Positions 9,653 through 16,897 of a DNA stretch of 64,000 bases are shown here, one piece after another. The position numbers and the translations under genes were made by a program. The stretch comes from Aliikangiella coralliicola (GTDB lineage Bacteria > Pseudomonadota > Gammaproteobacteria > Enterobacterales > Kangiellaceae): positions 496,001 to 560,000 of the forward strand of contig NZ_ML660160.1 of assembly GCF_007004725.1 (NCBI RefSeq). The letters are read 5' to 3'. Below the pieces are notes generated by a model, which was not told where the DNA came from, did no database searches, and saw only the letters and a program-made list of their open reading frames with translations. The first letter of the stretch is position 1. Each line of letters begins with the position of its first letter.

Positions 9653-9711
9653 CTATAACGCAAAGCTAATTTTTTGTGTAGTTTACGCTAAATTTCAGCG
9701 TATTGTTACGT
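9653..9711 (-). other. attC-like site upstream of the 85-aa cassette gene
   Basis: The minus strand runs from ACGTAAC to GTTATAG. TAAC and GTTA pair, separated by 5-nt spacers (AATAC and TTTGC) from an inner stem GCT(GA)AATT / AATTAGC with two bulged bases. This is the box-spacer-box layout of attC. Length 59 bp. It lies 25 bp from the second 195-bp direct repeat. Confidence 0.5.
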
Positions 9712-9736
9712 TTCATCGACTTTTCCTTGAATAGCC

Positions 9737-9930
9737 AACCATAAACGGACACTCAACTAGTAGACAATCTCTCACAGATTTTATGGGAGATTGTTTTAAT
9801 CTCCAATCAGTTAAAAATGCGTTGTCAAAATTTAGCTAATTTACAAGCTCCTAAAGCTGAAATGTCTGTCAGCGAAAGTTGATTTCGGCTGTAAGCGATT
9901 TGCGGCCAGTTGAGTGTCTGGTATTTACTA
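9737..9930 (+). repeat. ~194-bp direct repeat, copy 2
   Basis: Same orientation and almost the same sequence as 8372-8566, including GACACTCAACT near the left end and AGTTGAGTGTC near the right end, the CAATCTCTCACA hairpin and the ATTTACTA end. The two copies enclose the putative cassette pair, so homologous recombination between them would delete or exchange it. Confidence 0.85.
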
Positions 9931-9967
9931 CCTATGGATAGCCACCGGAAGTGCATGGAGCAGCAAG

Positions 9968-10768
9968 TTATTTTGCATCAGCGACCCAATATGCAATGAG
10001 TTCAGGGCGATAATCTTTCCACGTAAAAACAATAGACTCCTTATCAAATAATTGAATAAGTTCTTTTGCTCCCTTTATAGTCAATAGAACTTTGTCTTTT
10101 GATGAACCAGATTGTGTAATCGCAAATTTACGCTTTGGTTGCTTTTCTCGTATCTGCTTTTTTAGCGCCTTTATACATCCATCAATTTTGCCTTTATTAT
10201 GCTTGTGGCTTTTACAATTGGCATAAACTCGAAACTCCCCGTCGAACTCAGCCCATTTCACTGGTGAAACTAGAGCGATTTCAGAATTTGTTTTCTGTTT
10301 ATTCATGAAGATTCTTGCCTCCTCTAGAGACTCAAACTTATGTTCTTTGCGTATCACTTTTCGCATGAGTTGTTTACTTTTAAGTAATTGACTTTTATCA
10401 AATGAAAAACTCTTTCCGTCAATAACTGCATATCCACAACCGTCTTCAAAATTCAGCCCGATTTCGTCTACCTTGACCCCATCTTTCAAAATATTTAGAT
10501 AGTAATTGTAACCACAGGCTGAAAGAGGCTTATCATCGCCTAGCTGCCAATCCCTCTTTATTGATTTAAGAGATTCGACGTTCTCGATAAAAAACTCTTT
10601 CATCTCGGCATGGAATTCATGCCTTTGCCCATGGGTTCCAACAACAGAGTAGCCTCCCTCTTTAAAAGCATACTTTTGAAATATACTTTTATCGGTCTTG
10701 TTGGCCGCTATTGAACAACTTGAAAGAATCAAAGTTGTCGCGAGGATAATTTTAATCAATAGCTTCAT
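9968..10768 (-). CDS. Hypothetical lipoprotein (266 aa)
   Basis: Unrecognised. The N-terminus MKLLIKIILATTLILSSC is a classic lipoprotein signal with the modified Cys at residue 18, so the protein is membrane-anchored and faces the periplasm. The ATG is supported by AGGAAA six bases upstream. The mature part is Lys-rich. It contains a Cys-bearing segment (SACGYNYYLNILKDGVKVDE) and a Cys pair near residues 191-203 (YANCKSHKHNKGKIDGC). It lies on the same strand as the two cassette genes, beyond the 195-bp repeat, but no attC-like site was found at its 3' end. It may be part of the same accessory cargo. Confidence 0.7.
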   Translation of the reverse strand: MKLLIKIILATTLILSSCSIAANKTDKSIFQKYAFKEGGYSVVGTHGQRHEFHAEMKEFFIENVESLKSIKRDWQLGDDKPLSACGYNYYLNILKDGVKVDEIGLNFEDGCGYAVIDGKSFSFDKSQLLKSKQLMRKVIRKEHKFESLEEARIFMNKQKTNSEIALVSPVKWAEFDGEFRVYANCKSHKHNKGKIDGCIKALKKQIREKQPKRKFAITQSGSSKDKVLLTIKGAKELIQLFDKESIVFTWKDYRPELIAYWVADAK

Positions 10769-10899
10769 GTATGTTTCCTATTTAATTAACTCTATATTTT
10801 AAGGTCTAGGAAACCTTATAACCCTTCAGACGAGCTGGGCGTGTTTTCGTATTGTGTTCGGATAGTGATTTCACCGAAATGGTTTGTCTTGTGTGGGTT

Positions 10900-11364
10900 T
10901 CAATTCAGCTCTGTCAGATCTTCGACCCCAGCCATATCTGCCAACATTTTCGTGTAAACCAGTAACACTTTGCGCAATTCAGCAAGTTCTGTTCTAAATT
11001 GACGACAATGTTCAGGATCGTCGAAAGCGCCTTCCAGAGAAAGTCCGTGCCATTTCGCAGTGAAAGGACGAACCACCTGGTTAAGAACAACAATCGCTAT
11101 TTTGGCGAACTCTGCACAATTTCTTCCATGTGTTTTCAACACACTTCTGGTGAGTGAAAAAAGTGAGTGGATACTTGATAAGGCGGTTTGTTCGTCGCCG
11201 CATTCGTCGCTTGTTTGAGTTGTCGTTCGAGTCAGTAATTCGACATAAAGTTCCCAGGCTGCGGCCTTATCTTCGTCTCGTGGTTTCCACTCTAAATCAA
11301 GGAAAGGTGTTTTTATTCTTAAGGCTGTCATATTCCAACTTTCAAGCCAGTTTTTCCATTTCAT
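10900..11364 (-). CDS. Conserved-looking 154-aa helical protein divergent from the TIR-STAND gene
   Basis: I chose the ATG at 11364 (protein begins MKWKNWLESWNM) because GGAGGAGG lies directly upstream; a longer in-frame extension exists but looks untranslated. There is no signal peptide or membrane segment. The sequence looks all-helical and compact, with a motif-like middle (HGRNCAEFAKIAIVVLNQ and RPFTAKWHGLSLEG) and a helical end (RTELAELRKVLLVYTKMLAD). I cannot name the family with certainty. It is divergently paired with a TIR-NB-ARC-TPR gene across a 209-bp promoter region, which suggests a regulator, partner or ancillary part of one defence module. Confidence 0.7.
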   Translation of the reverse strand: MKWKNWLESWNMTALRIKTPFLDLEWKPRDEDKAAAWELYVELLTRTTTQTSDECGDEQTALSSIHSLFSLTRSVLKTHGRNCAEFAKIAIVVLNQVVRPFTAKWHGLSLEGAFDDPEHCRQFRTELAELRKVLLVYTKMLADMAGVEDLTELN

Positions 11365-11573
11365 TGGAACCTCCTCCATTTTTACCATGATTAATTTTGT
11401 TGATAAAAAAACAACTAAAAAATAATACAAAATTTAAATGACAAAGTTTTTCCTGTCGAAAATTAGACGTGCACATTTTCACCACTGGACGGGAACCATT
11501 AACTAATATACGCTAATAAAGTGATAATTGCAGGCAGATCATTGATTTGCTCACCTTTTCGGGAGGGATTCCT
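11365..11573. promoter_or_regulatory. Divergent promoter region of the 154-aa gene and the TIR-STAND gene
   Basis: A very AT-rich 209-bp spacer between two divergent genes must carry both promoters. AT-rich stretches at 11385-11440 and 11505-11525 are candidate -10 areas. I cannot assign exact boxes. The TIR-STAND ribosome site is GGGAGGGA at 11561-11568. Confidence 0.45.
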
Positions 11574-14500
11574 ATGCAAAGCTATGACGTTTTTATCTCT
11601 TATGCCAGAACATCTTCATTTGATGAAGCACATCAGTTCGCAGCATTGTTAACAGACAATGGTATTTCTCACTTTATTGATGACAGGTCAATTCCTTTAG
11701 GAAGTCGTTTCCCACAAGATATTGCAAAAAGTCTGCTTAACTCCAGGGTGATGGTTGTATTTGTGGACTCCGTTTATTTCGAGCGTTATTGGTGCGTTTG
11801 CGAATATCAGTTAGGCATTGCTTTGTACCGAAAGAACATCTCTAACGGCAAGGTTGAATCACCGCTTGAGCATATGCTTATTGCACTACCTGAAAATACT
11901 GAGTTAGATATGGTAAAAGCTCACCTACCACCGTTATTGTCCAATACCTCCTGGCCTGCTTCTGACAATAGCGCCGATCTGGTTGAGCTGGTGATACGGA
12001 AGTTGGAGAAAGATCCGGATGTTATTGGCAATCAATTGGATGAGTTTGATGACAATGCCGTAAAAATGTTACTCGATGGCGGTTCTATTCCAGTTCCCGC
12101 AGTGATTAAAAATATTCCTAATTTTCTGAAAAATATTCCCGATGGACTGGGTAATGAGTTCATAGGCCGGCAGGATATTCTTTGGAGAATATTTCATTCA
12201 CTGGAAACGAATGGTGTTGCTGGTAACGCTACAACTTGTGTACTGCGAGGGCTAGGTGGAACAGGGAAAACACAAATTGCAGCAGAGTATGTTTGGCGTT
12301 ACGGAGCACGTTATTACCCTGGCGGTATCATCTGGTTAAATGCCGACTGTGATGAAGAAGAGTTATTTGAACAGCTCTATGATATCGCGCTGAAATTTCT
12401 TCCGAATATTGAGCCTGTCGACCGGTTTCATTTTGATGTCGAGGCTATATCATCGAGGTTAGTTGATTACTTTAGCGAAAGAGAAAATGATAAAGCGGTA
12501 TTGTGGGTGGTGGATAATCTACCTGAACCGAAAAAAGGCCAACGTATTCAACCGCTAAAGTATTGGTGCCCGGTTGAGCAATATGTGCGTGTACTGGGTA
12601 CGACACGGCGCTCAAAAATTAAAGTGGGTACATTAATTCGCGTATCAGAGTTTTCGCCGGAAATTGCCATTGAAATGATTACTCGAAATGAAGTGAAGAA
12701 AGACTGGTTAAGCAATGACGAGTGGAAAGAAATTGTTAACTGGGTTGGGTGTTTGCCTTTGGCCTTAAAGTTATTACAAACGCTTCTTAGTGAGAAGTTT
12801 ATTGCTGTGAAGTCATTGCTAAGCAAAGCGAGAGAGGAAGAGCCTGCTGATTACTTAAAAGACGAAATTGATTCTTTACAAGAAGAAGTTGAAGAAAACT
12901 ACTTAAGGGGAGTTACTGAGACGTTTCACTTATCCTACGCACTGTTGCAGAATGACCATGAGATGCAAAGCGCGTTACAATTCTTCGCGTTTCTATCATT
13001 TGTCGCGGTGCCTCAACCACTGTTAACTTTAACGATATCCGAAAGGACATTAGGGAAGTTAGCAAATCGCAGTTGGATTCAATCCTCTGAGTCAACCAAT
13101 GATAAAGATAGCGGAAACAACATAGTCAGGCTCTGGCAAATGCATCGACTTGTTTCCAGCTATGTGCGTTCTCAAACTCGCCAGCCGGTCATTTTAGTTG
13201 CTATGGTCGCAGAATGGCTGACGAAGGTTTTTGAAAGTGATCTTCATTGGCATTTGCTTAAACGGTGTAACCCTCATTTATTTCGATTGCGCAATAATGC
13301 ACATCATTTTCTCATCGAAAATAATCCAGAGACTTTCGAGGTTGTGAGTAAAGTTAACTTTTGTGGACAAACTGTCGCTTTAACTCGACTGGACGATGAG
13401 CGTTTAGATGGTGCTCGCTATCTTGGTGCATGTCTGGTTTATTGGAGTAATGATGTTGATACTTTTCTCGAACGACTGGAAAACAAAATTGCTGAAGATG
13501 ATATAAAGGTATTATCCAACCTACCGCATCTTCTGCAGGTTTTCAGAAATTCTCAACGAGCTGCAAATCTATTTGTTCAATTATTAAATCATTCTGATTT
13601 AGAGGTGTGTAGAAAGGCAATGGTGTACGTGGGAAATTGTCAAACTCCTGAAATTGTTGCAATCCCTTTTTTAGAAGTTTTAATTAACCCTAAGCACGAA
13701 AATATTCTCGATAATGTTATCAATAGCTTTGAAAATTTATTTACGGCTAATTCACCAAGTCTCGATATTATTTTACCAAAATTAATCGATTTAGCGAAAG
13801 ATGGTGAGTATCAGGGAATGGTAAGTGCAAGGCTTTTGTCCCGTTTGTTTGCGCATTTGGGCGAGGAGTTGGTGACTGCAAATTTTAGTGGTATTCGACT
13901 TGCGAACGAACTAATCGAAATTGTAAAAACTACCAACGACGAGAAAATTGCTTTACAACTTGCAGATGGGTTAGGGCGGGTAGATAGCGATGAAATCTAT
14001 ACTCAAGTGATTGGCTTGCTTTCGGCTGAGGACAGGCAGGAAATTCAATTGCAGCGTATTAAAGCGGTTAATCAATATTTGCATATCAGAACTTATCCAC
14101 CGACGCCAAAAATTAAAGTTGAATATAAAGAGGACGGCGGCGTGGCTTTGCATGCTGGAGAAGGTGGTTTTTTTCCAACAAAAAAAGCGCGCCCTGAACT
14201 TAATCGACCCTTAGGAGATTTTGTATTGAAGTTGGTTCATCCCGATATTTTTGAACAGGCTATTGAAATTATTTGTCAAAGCAGCGTCGGGCAATTCGGT
14301 CTGGTACAAGCGGTTTATGATGTGATTGATGCGGGAGAATATCAACGAGTTATCGCCGTAGCTAGCAAAGCCATGGAGTATTCACCGGACTTTCCAAGTC
14401 CCTACATGTGGCGAAGCGAATGTTATGAAGCATTAGGGCAATTTGAAAAAGCGTTGAGTGATCAATCGATGTTGATTAATATGACGACGAATTTACCTGA

Positions 14501-15059
14501 GCAATACCGGGCTGAATACATTGCAAGAAGAGGGTTTATTCAAGAACAGTTAAACAATATTCCTGGTGCCATTGAGGATTATTCGAGTGCCATTGAACTT
14601 GATTCTGAAAATAGTCAACACTACCAATATCGTGGTTACCTGTATAAGTTGGCTAATGATGTTGAAAAAGCGTTCGAGGATTTTACACAGGCAGTTAAAC
14701 TTAACCCTGAAGAGACTTATTCACTATATGAAAAAGCAATGTATCAGGGAGGACGCGGTGAATATGCCCTTGCTCTCATTGACTTAAAGAAGCTGTTGGC
14801 GATAGATAAGAACCACCATGCTGCCTGGTATTTGCAAGGCCTTTGCAACTTAAACCTCCAACTTTACCCTCCGGCTATTGAATCGCTGAGTAACGCAATT
14901 TTACTGGAGCAGAATGTTGGCGAATATTATTATATTCGAGGATTAGCACGGTTTTATTGTGATTTAAAAGATGATGCACGGCGTGATGTTGAGCTGTGTC
15001 TTCAACTGAATCCCGATCATGGTAAATGTCAAGAACTGCAAAACTTGTTGGAAGAGTAG
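11574..15059 (+). CDS. TIR-NB-ARC (STAND NTPase)-TPR protein, probable anti-phage immune sensor
   Basis: 1161 aa from the ATG at 11574 (GGGAGGGA upstream; an in-frame TTG at 11547 is less likely). Residues ~2-140 are a TIR domain (YDVFISYAR, IPLGSRF) with a WCVCEYQL motif whose Glu is a candidate NADase catalytic residue. Residues ~200-520 are an NB-ARC/STAND ATPase with Walker A GLGGTGKT (~226-233), a Walker B-like hydrophobic strand (AVLWVVDN) and GCLPLAL. Residues ~600-830 look like HEAT-type helical repeats and ~920-1158 are TPRs (for example AIEDYSSAIELDSENSQHYQYRGYL). This is the layout of NLR-like prokaryotic immune proteins: repeats sense an invader, the ATPase oligomerises, and TIR depletes NAD or makes a signal. 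Function here is inferred from domains. It is the core of a probable defence island with the divergent 154-aa gene. Confidence 0.88.
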   Translation: MQSYDVFISYARTSSFDEAHQFAALLTDNGISHFIDDRSIPLGSRFPQDIAKSLLNSRVMVVFVDSVYFERYWCVCEYQLGIALYRKNISNGKVESPLEHMLIALPENTELDMVKAHLPPLLSNTSWPASDNSADLVELVIRKLEKDPDVIGNQLDEFDDNAVKMLLDGGSIPVPAVIKNIPNFLKNIPDGLGNEFIGRQDILWRIFHSLETNGVAGNATTCVLRGLGGTGKTQIAAEYVWRYGARYYPGGIIWLNADCDEEELFEQLYDIALKFLPNIEPVDRFHFDVEAISSRLVDYFSERENDKAVLWVVDNLPEPKKGQRIQPLKYWCPVEQYVRVLGTTRRSKIKVGTLIRVSEFSPEIAIEMITRNEVKKDWLSNDEWKEIVNWVGCLPLALKLLQTLLSEKFIAVKSLLSKAREEEPADYLKDEIDSLQEEVEENYLRGVTETFHLSYALLQNDHEMQSALQFFAFLSFVAVPQPLLTLTISERTLGKLANRSWIQSSESTNDKDSGNNIVRLWQMHRLVSSYVRSQTRQPVILVAMVAEWLTKVFESDLHWHLLKRCNPHLFRLRNNAHHFLIENNPETFEVVSKVNFCGQTVALTRLDDERLDGARYLGACLVYWSNDVDTFLERLENKIAEDDIKVLSNLPHLLQVFRNSQRAANLFVQLLNHSDLEVCRKAMVYVGNCQTPEIVAIPFLEVLINPKHENILDNVINSFENLFTANSPSLDIILPKLIDLAKDGEYQGMVSARLLSRLFAHLGEELVTANFSGIRLANELIEIVKTTNDEKIALQLADGLGRVDSDEIYTQVIGLLSAEDRQEIQLQRIKAVNQYLHIRTYPPTPKIKVEYKEDGGVALHAGEGGFFPTKKARPELNRPLGDFVLKLVHPDIFEQAIEIICQSSVGQFGLVQAVYDVIDAGEYQRVIAVASKAMEYSPDFPSPYMWRSECYEALGQFEKALSDQSMLINMTTNLPEQYRAEYIARRGFIQEQLNNIPGAIEDYSSAIELDSENSQHYQYRGYLYKLANDVEKAFEDFTQAVKLNPEETYSLYEKAMYQGGRGEYALALIDLKKLLAIDKNHHAAWYLQGLCNLNLQLYPPAIESLSNAILLEQNVGEYYYIRGLARFYCDLKDDARRDVELCLQLNPDHGKCQELQNLLEE

Positions 15060-15136
15060 CCGTTTTATTCGATTGACTCGCATTCAAATATTTCGAACGC
15101 TTTTTTTCGATGAGCGATTCGTCAGGAGTTGCGGTT

Positions 15137-15358
15137 ATGAAATACGACAAAGTAATCATCACACCCGCAATGATTATTCCGTTCATAAAGCTTCTCCTGA
15201 TGGTAATGTTGTTTGTATCTTTAGTGACTGGGAACATGACGCTGAGTCAAGTGTTCCCACATTTAAAGTATACTCAGTATTTTGTAAAGCTGACTAAATA
15301 TGCGAGTATCGTTGAGCTAAATAATTTGAGTTTAAGTAACTTAAAGCTAAATAATTAA
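15137..15358 (+). CDS. Possible small membrane protein (73 aa)
   Basis: The ATG at 15137 has AGGAG eight bases upstream and would give a 73-aa protein with one strong hydrophobic segment (residues ~8-31) and a Lys/Leu/Asn-rich tail. The opposite strand of the same DNA also has a frame with a good ribosome site (ATG at 15186, AGGAG upstream, ending at 14875 inside the TIR gene). I cannot tell which, if either, is real. A perfect palindrome TTTAAGTAACTTAAA (15331-15345) flanked by copies of GCTAAATAATT lies at its end. Coding status is weak. Confidence 0.25.
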   Translation: MKYDKVIITPAMIIPFIKLLLMVMLFVSLVTGNMTLSQVFPHLKYTQYFVKLTKYASIVELNNLSLSNLKLNN

Positions 15359-16218
15359 GTCGTTGAAACATCTTCTCGATACACTTCGAAATCAGTTTCT
15401 TCCATACTCGCTTCTTGTACCATTGTGCCGATTGAAATAAATGCGATTAGCTGAAAATATAAACTGGCGATACTAGGTTCAAAAGATTCAATATCAAATT
15501 TATCTCCTGCGGCTACGACTGCAAAATATAAGCTCATTGTGATGCTCAATAACACCAGAGAACTCACGCTAATTTTTATTTGCCGAAAGCGATCTTTATT
15601 TTTTTGATATGGGTTGAGCTTTTTCCCTCTTAAATTCCAGATAATTATTCCAATCAGAAAAAGATTGCTCATTAGTAGTATAAATGCTCTTTGAACCGTG
15701 TCATGGCCCCATTGAATGACAAAGTCGTGGACATACAAGTCAAACAATACACTGGCAACATACATGAATATCGCGATACCAATTAGTGTGGGTGAAACGA
15801 AATCTTGCAATCTGCGCGGCTGTAATTCGGCTTTTCTAGTCGTGCTTGAATTGGCTTCTCTCATTTGTTTAAAGCGTTTGAAACATGAAATTTCCATCAA
15901 AATAAATGGAGAAAATTGAAGTAGTCCAAATAGCACCGGAATAACTTTTGGAAACTGTTCTTCAGACGAGTTTTCCCATACGCCGATTGCGATCAGGAGT
16001 ATTAAACCAAGTACTAACACAATGCGATTGATCAGGTTAAAACTTTGATGCCTTTTTCCTTCAGGCTTTACTAGTTTCGGGTAGAGCTTGGGATATTTCG
16101 ATGGCGGATATTTTTTGAATATCCTCTCAGCTCGATCAACTAATTTTTTTGAAAAATAGAAATTAATTAGCAGGATTTGACTTAAAAATATTGGATAAAA
16201 TAATATATTATCTATCAT
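15355..16218 (-). CDS. Multi-pass inner-membrane protein in a GntR-regulated pair
   Basis: 287 aa with about six hydrophobic segments: residues ~5-22, 65-85, 90-110, 140-160, 175-195, 220-240 and possibly 250-270. No enzymatic motif is recognised. It begins 10 bp after the stop of the upstream GntR-type regulator on the same strand, so the two almost certainly form an operon. Small GntR regulators of the YtrA type usually control adjacent membrane transport genes. This protein lacks an ABC or permease signature I can see. The C-terminus is acidic and cytoplasmic-looking (EETDFEVYREDVSTT). Confidence 0.75.
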   Translation of the reverse strand: MIDNILFYPIFLSQILLINFYFSKKLVDRAERIFKKYPPSKYPKLYPKLVKPEGKRHQSFNLINRIVLVLGLILLIAIGVWENSSEEQFPKVIPVLFGLLQFSPFILMEISCFKRFKQMREANSSTTRKAELQPRRLQDFVSPTLIGIAIFMYVASVLFDLYVHDFVIQWGHDTVQRAFILLMSNLFLIGIIIWNLRGKKLNPYQKNKDRFRQIKISVSSLVLLSITMSLYFAVVAAGDKFDIESFEPSIASLYFQLIAFISIGTMVQEASMEETDFEVYREDVSTT

Positions 16219-16228
16219 GTATGTCTCC

Positions 16229-16609
16229 TTAATTGCCGCGATTGTTCATCGCGTTTCCAAATGCAATTCTTATTTCAGAATCGGTAACACCGGATTCTCT
16301 AAATGTTGTGATCATTTCGTTTAGTTTTGTCATTACCCACTCATTTAAGTCGACAGTGCTATTTGACTTAGCATCGGGATGAATAAATGTGCCACGATAA
16401 CCTTTGGTTTGAATGACCGAGTCTCGCTCTAGCAGTCGATAGGCTTTTGCAACCGTTTTGCTGTTGAGCTCCAGATCATTGGCGAGTTGCCTGATAGAAG
16501 GTAGCGCATCGCCTGGACCAATTTTATCGCTGAGCACGGCCTTTTTTATCTGTTCGATCAACTGAGCAAACAGTGGGACCGGATCGTCAATGTCGATAGT
16601 TATTTCCAT
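16229..16609 (-). CDS. GntR-family transcriptional regulator (YtrA-like)
   Basis: 126 aa from the ATG at 16609 (MEITIDIDDPVPLFAQLIEQI). The N-terminal winged helix carries the family signature: a PLFAQ start, GPGDALPSIRQLANDLELNSKTVAKAYRLLE recognition region, and a wing with KGYRGTF. The C-terminal part is short (~50 aa), as in the YtrA subfamily, where it mediates dimerisation without a large ligand domain. It is the first gene of a two-gene operon with a membrane protein. It is probably autoregulated through the imperfect palindrome just upstream of its start. Longer in-frame starts exist to 16747 but would add a non-homologous Cys/Pro-rich leader. Confidence 0.88.
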   Translation of the reverse strand: MEITIDIDDPVPLFAQLIEQIKKAVLSDKIGPGDALPSIRQLANDLELNSKTVAKAYRLLERDSVIQTKGYRGTFIHPDAKSNSTVDLNEWVMTKLNEMITTFRESGVTDSEIRIAFGNAMNNRGN

Positions 16610-16618
16610 AATTTTAAT

Positions 16619-16636
16619 ATGACCCATATGAACCAT
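16619..16636. promoter_or_regulatory. Candidate GntR operator (imperfect palindrome)
   Basis: ATGACCCATATGAACCAT is an imperfect palindrome centred on CATATG with ATG...CAT ends, matching its reverse complement at 12 of 18 positions. It lies 10 bp upstream of the GntR start codon, where an autorepressor would block transcription. The assignment is by position only. Confidence 0.35.
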
Positions 16637-16838
16637 GTGTGGTGATGGTACAATGGGTTCGAGCAAAATGCAAGGGCAAAATTTGATCAATACCGGCTTG
16701 TGATTGTGAAATGGAGAGGAATTAGTGAGAATTCGATACCGTATCAACGGCCTGTTTTTCTTTAAATATTAACGAGTTACTGTGGCTTATTTAGTGGGAA
16801 CTTTGATGTGAAAATGATATTTGCTTAAGGCTGTTTGA

Positions 16839-16867
16839 ATTGCTCCCACTGCCTGTGTGGGAGCAAT
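16839..16867 (-). terminator. Strong hairpin at the 3' side of the tricorn-like gene
   Basis: ATTGCTCCCAC and GTGGGAGCAAT form a perfect 11-bp stem with a 7-nt loop, 31 bp past the stop codon of the minus-strand S41 gene. There is no long U-tract, so it may be an mRNA-stabilising or bidirectional hairpin rather than a classic intrinsic terminator. Confidence 0.5.
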
Positions 16868-16897
16868 CGATTATGACTATATGTACTCGATTAATGC

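Larger units (their letters stand above)
8608..9711 (-). mobile_element. Putative integron-type gene cassette pair (attC-flanked, no integrase in window)
   Basis: Read on the minus strand the order is attC-like site (9711-9653), 85-aa gene, attC-like site (9370-9305), 210-aa gene, attC-like site (8660-8608). Each gene starts 17 to 31 bases after a site, and each stop codon (TAA) is embedded in the TAAC of the next site, as is common in gene cassettes. No tyrosine recombinase or attI is visible, so this would be a small attC cluster lacking an integrase, or the edge of a larger array moved by recombination. The block is bracketed by the two 195-bp direct repeats. Confidence 0.55.

Noticed and set aside
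14875-15186. Minus-strand small membrane ORF overlapping the TIR gene end
   Set aside because: Good ribosome site but the C-terminal 60 codons are antisense to conserved TPR coding sequence; kept as an alternative to the plus-strand ORF, not listed as a gene.
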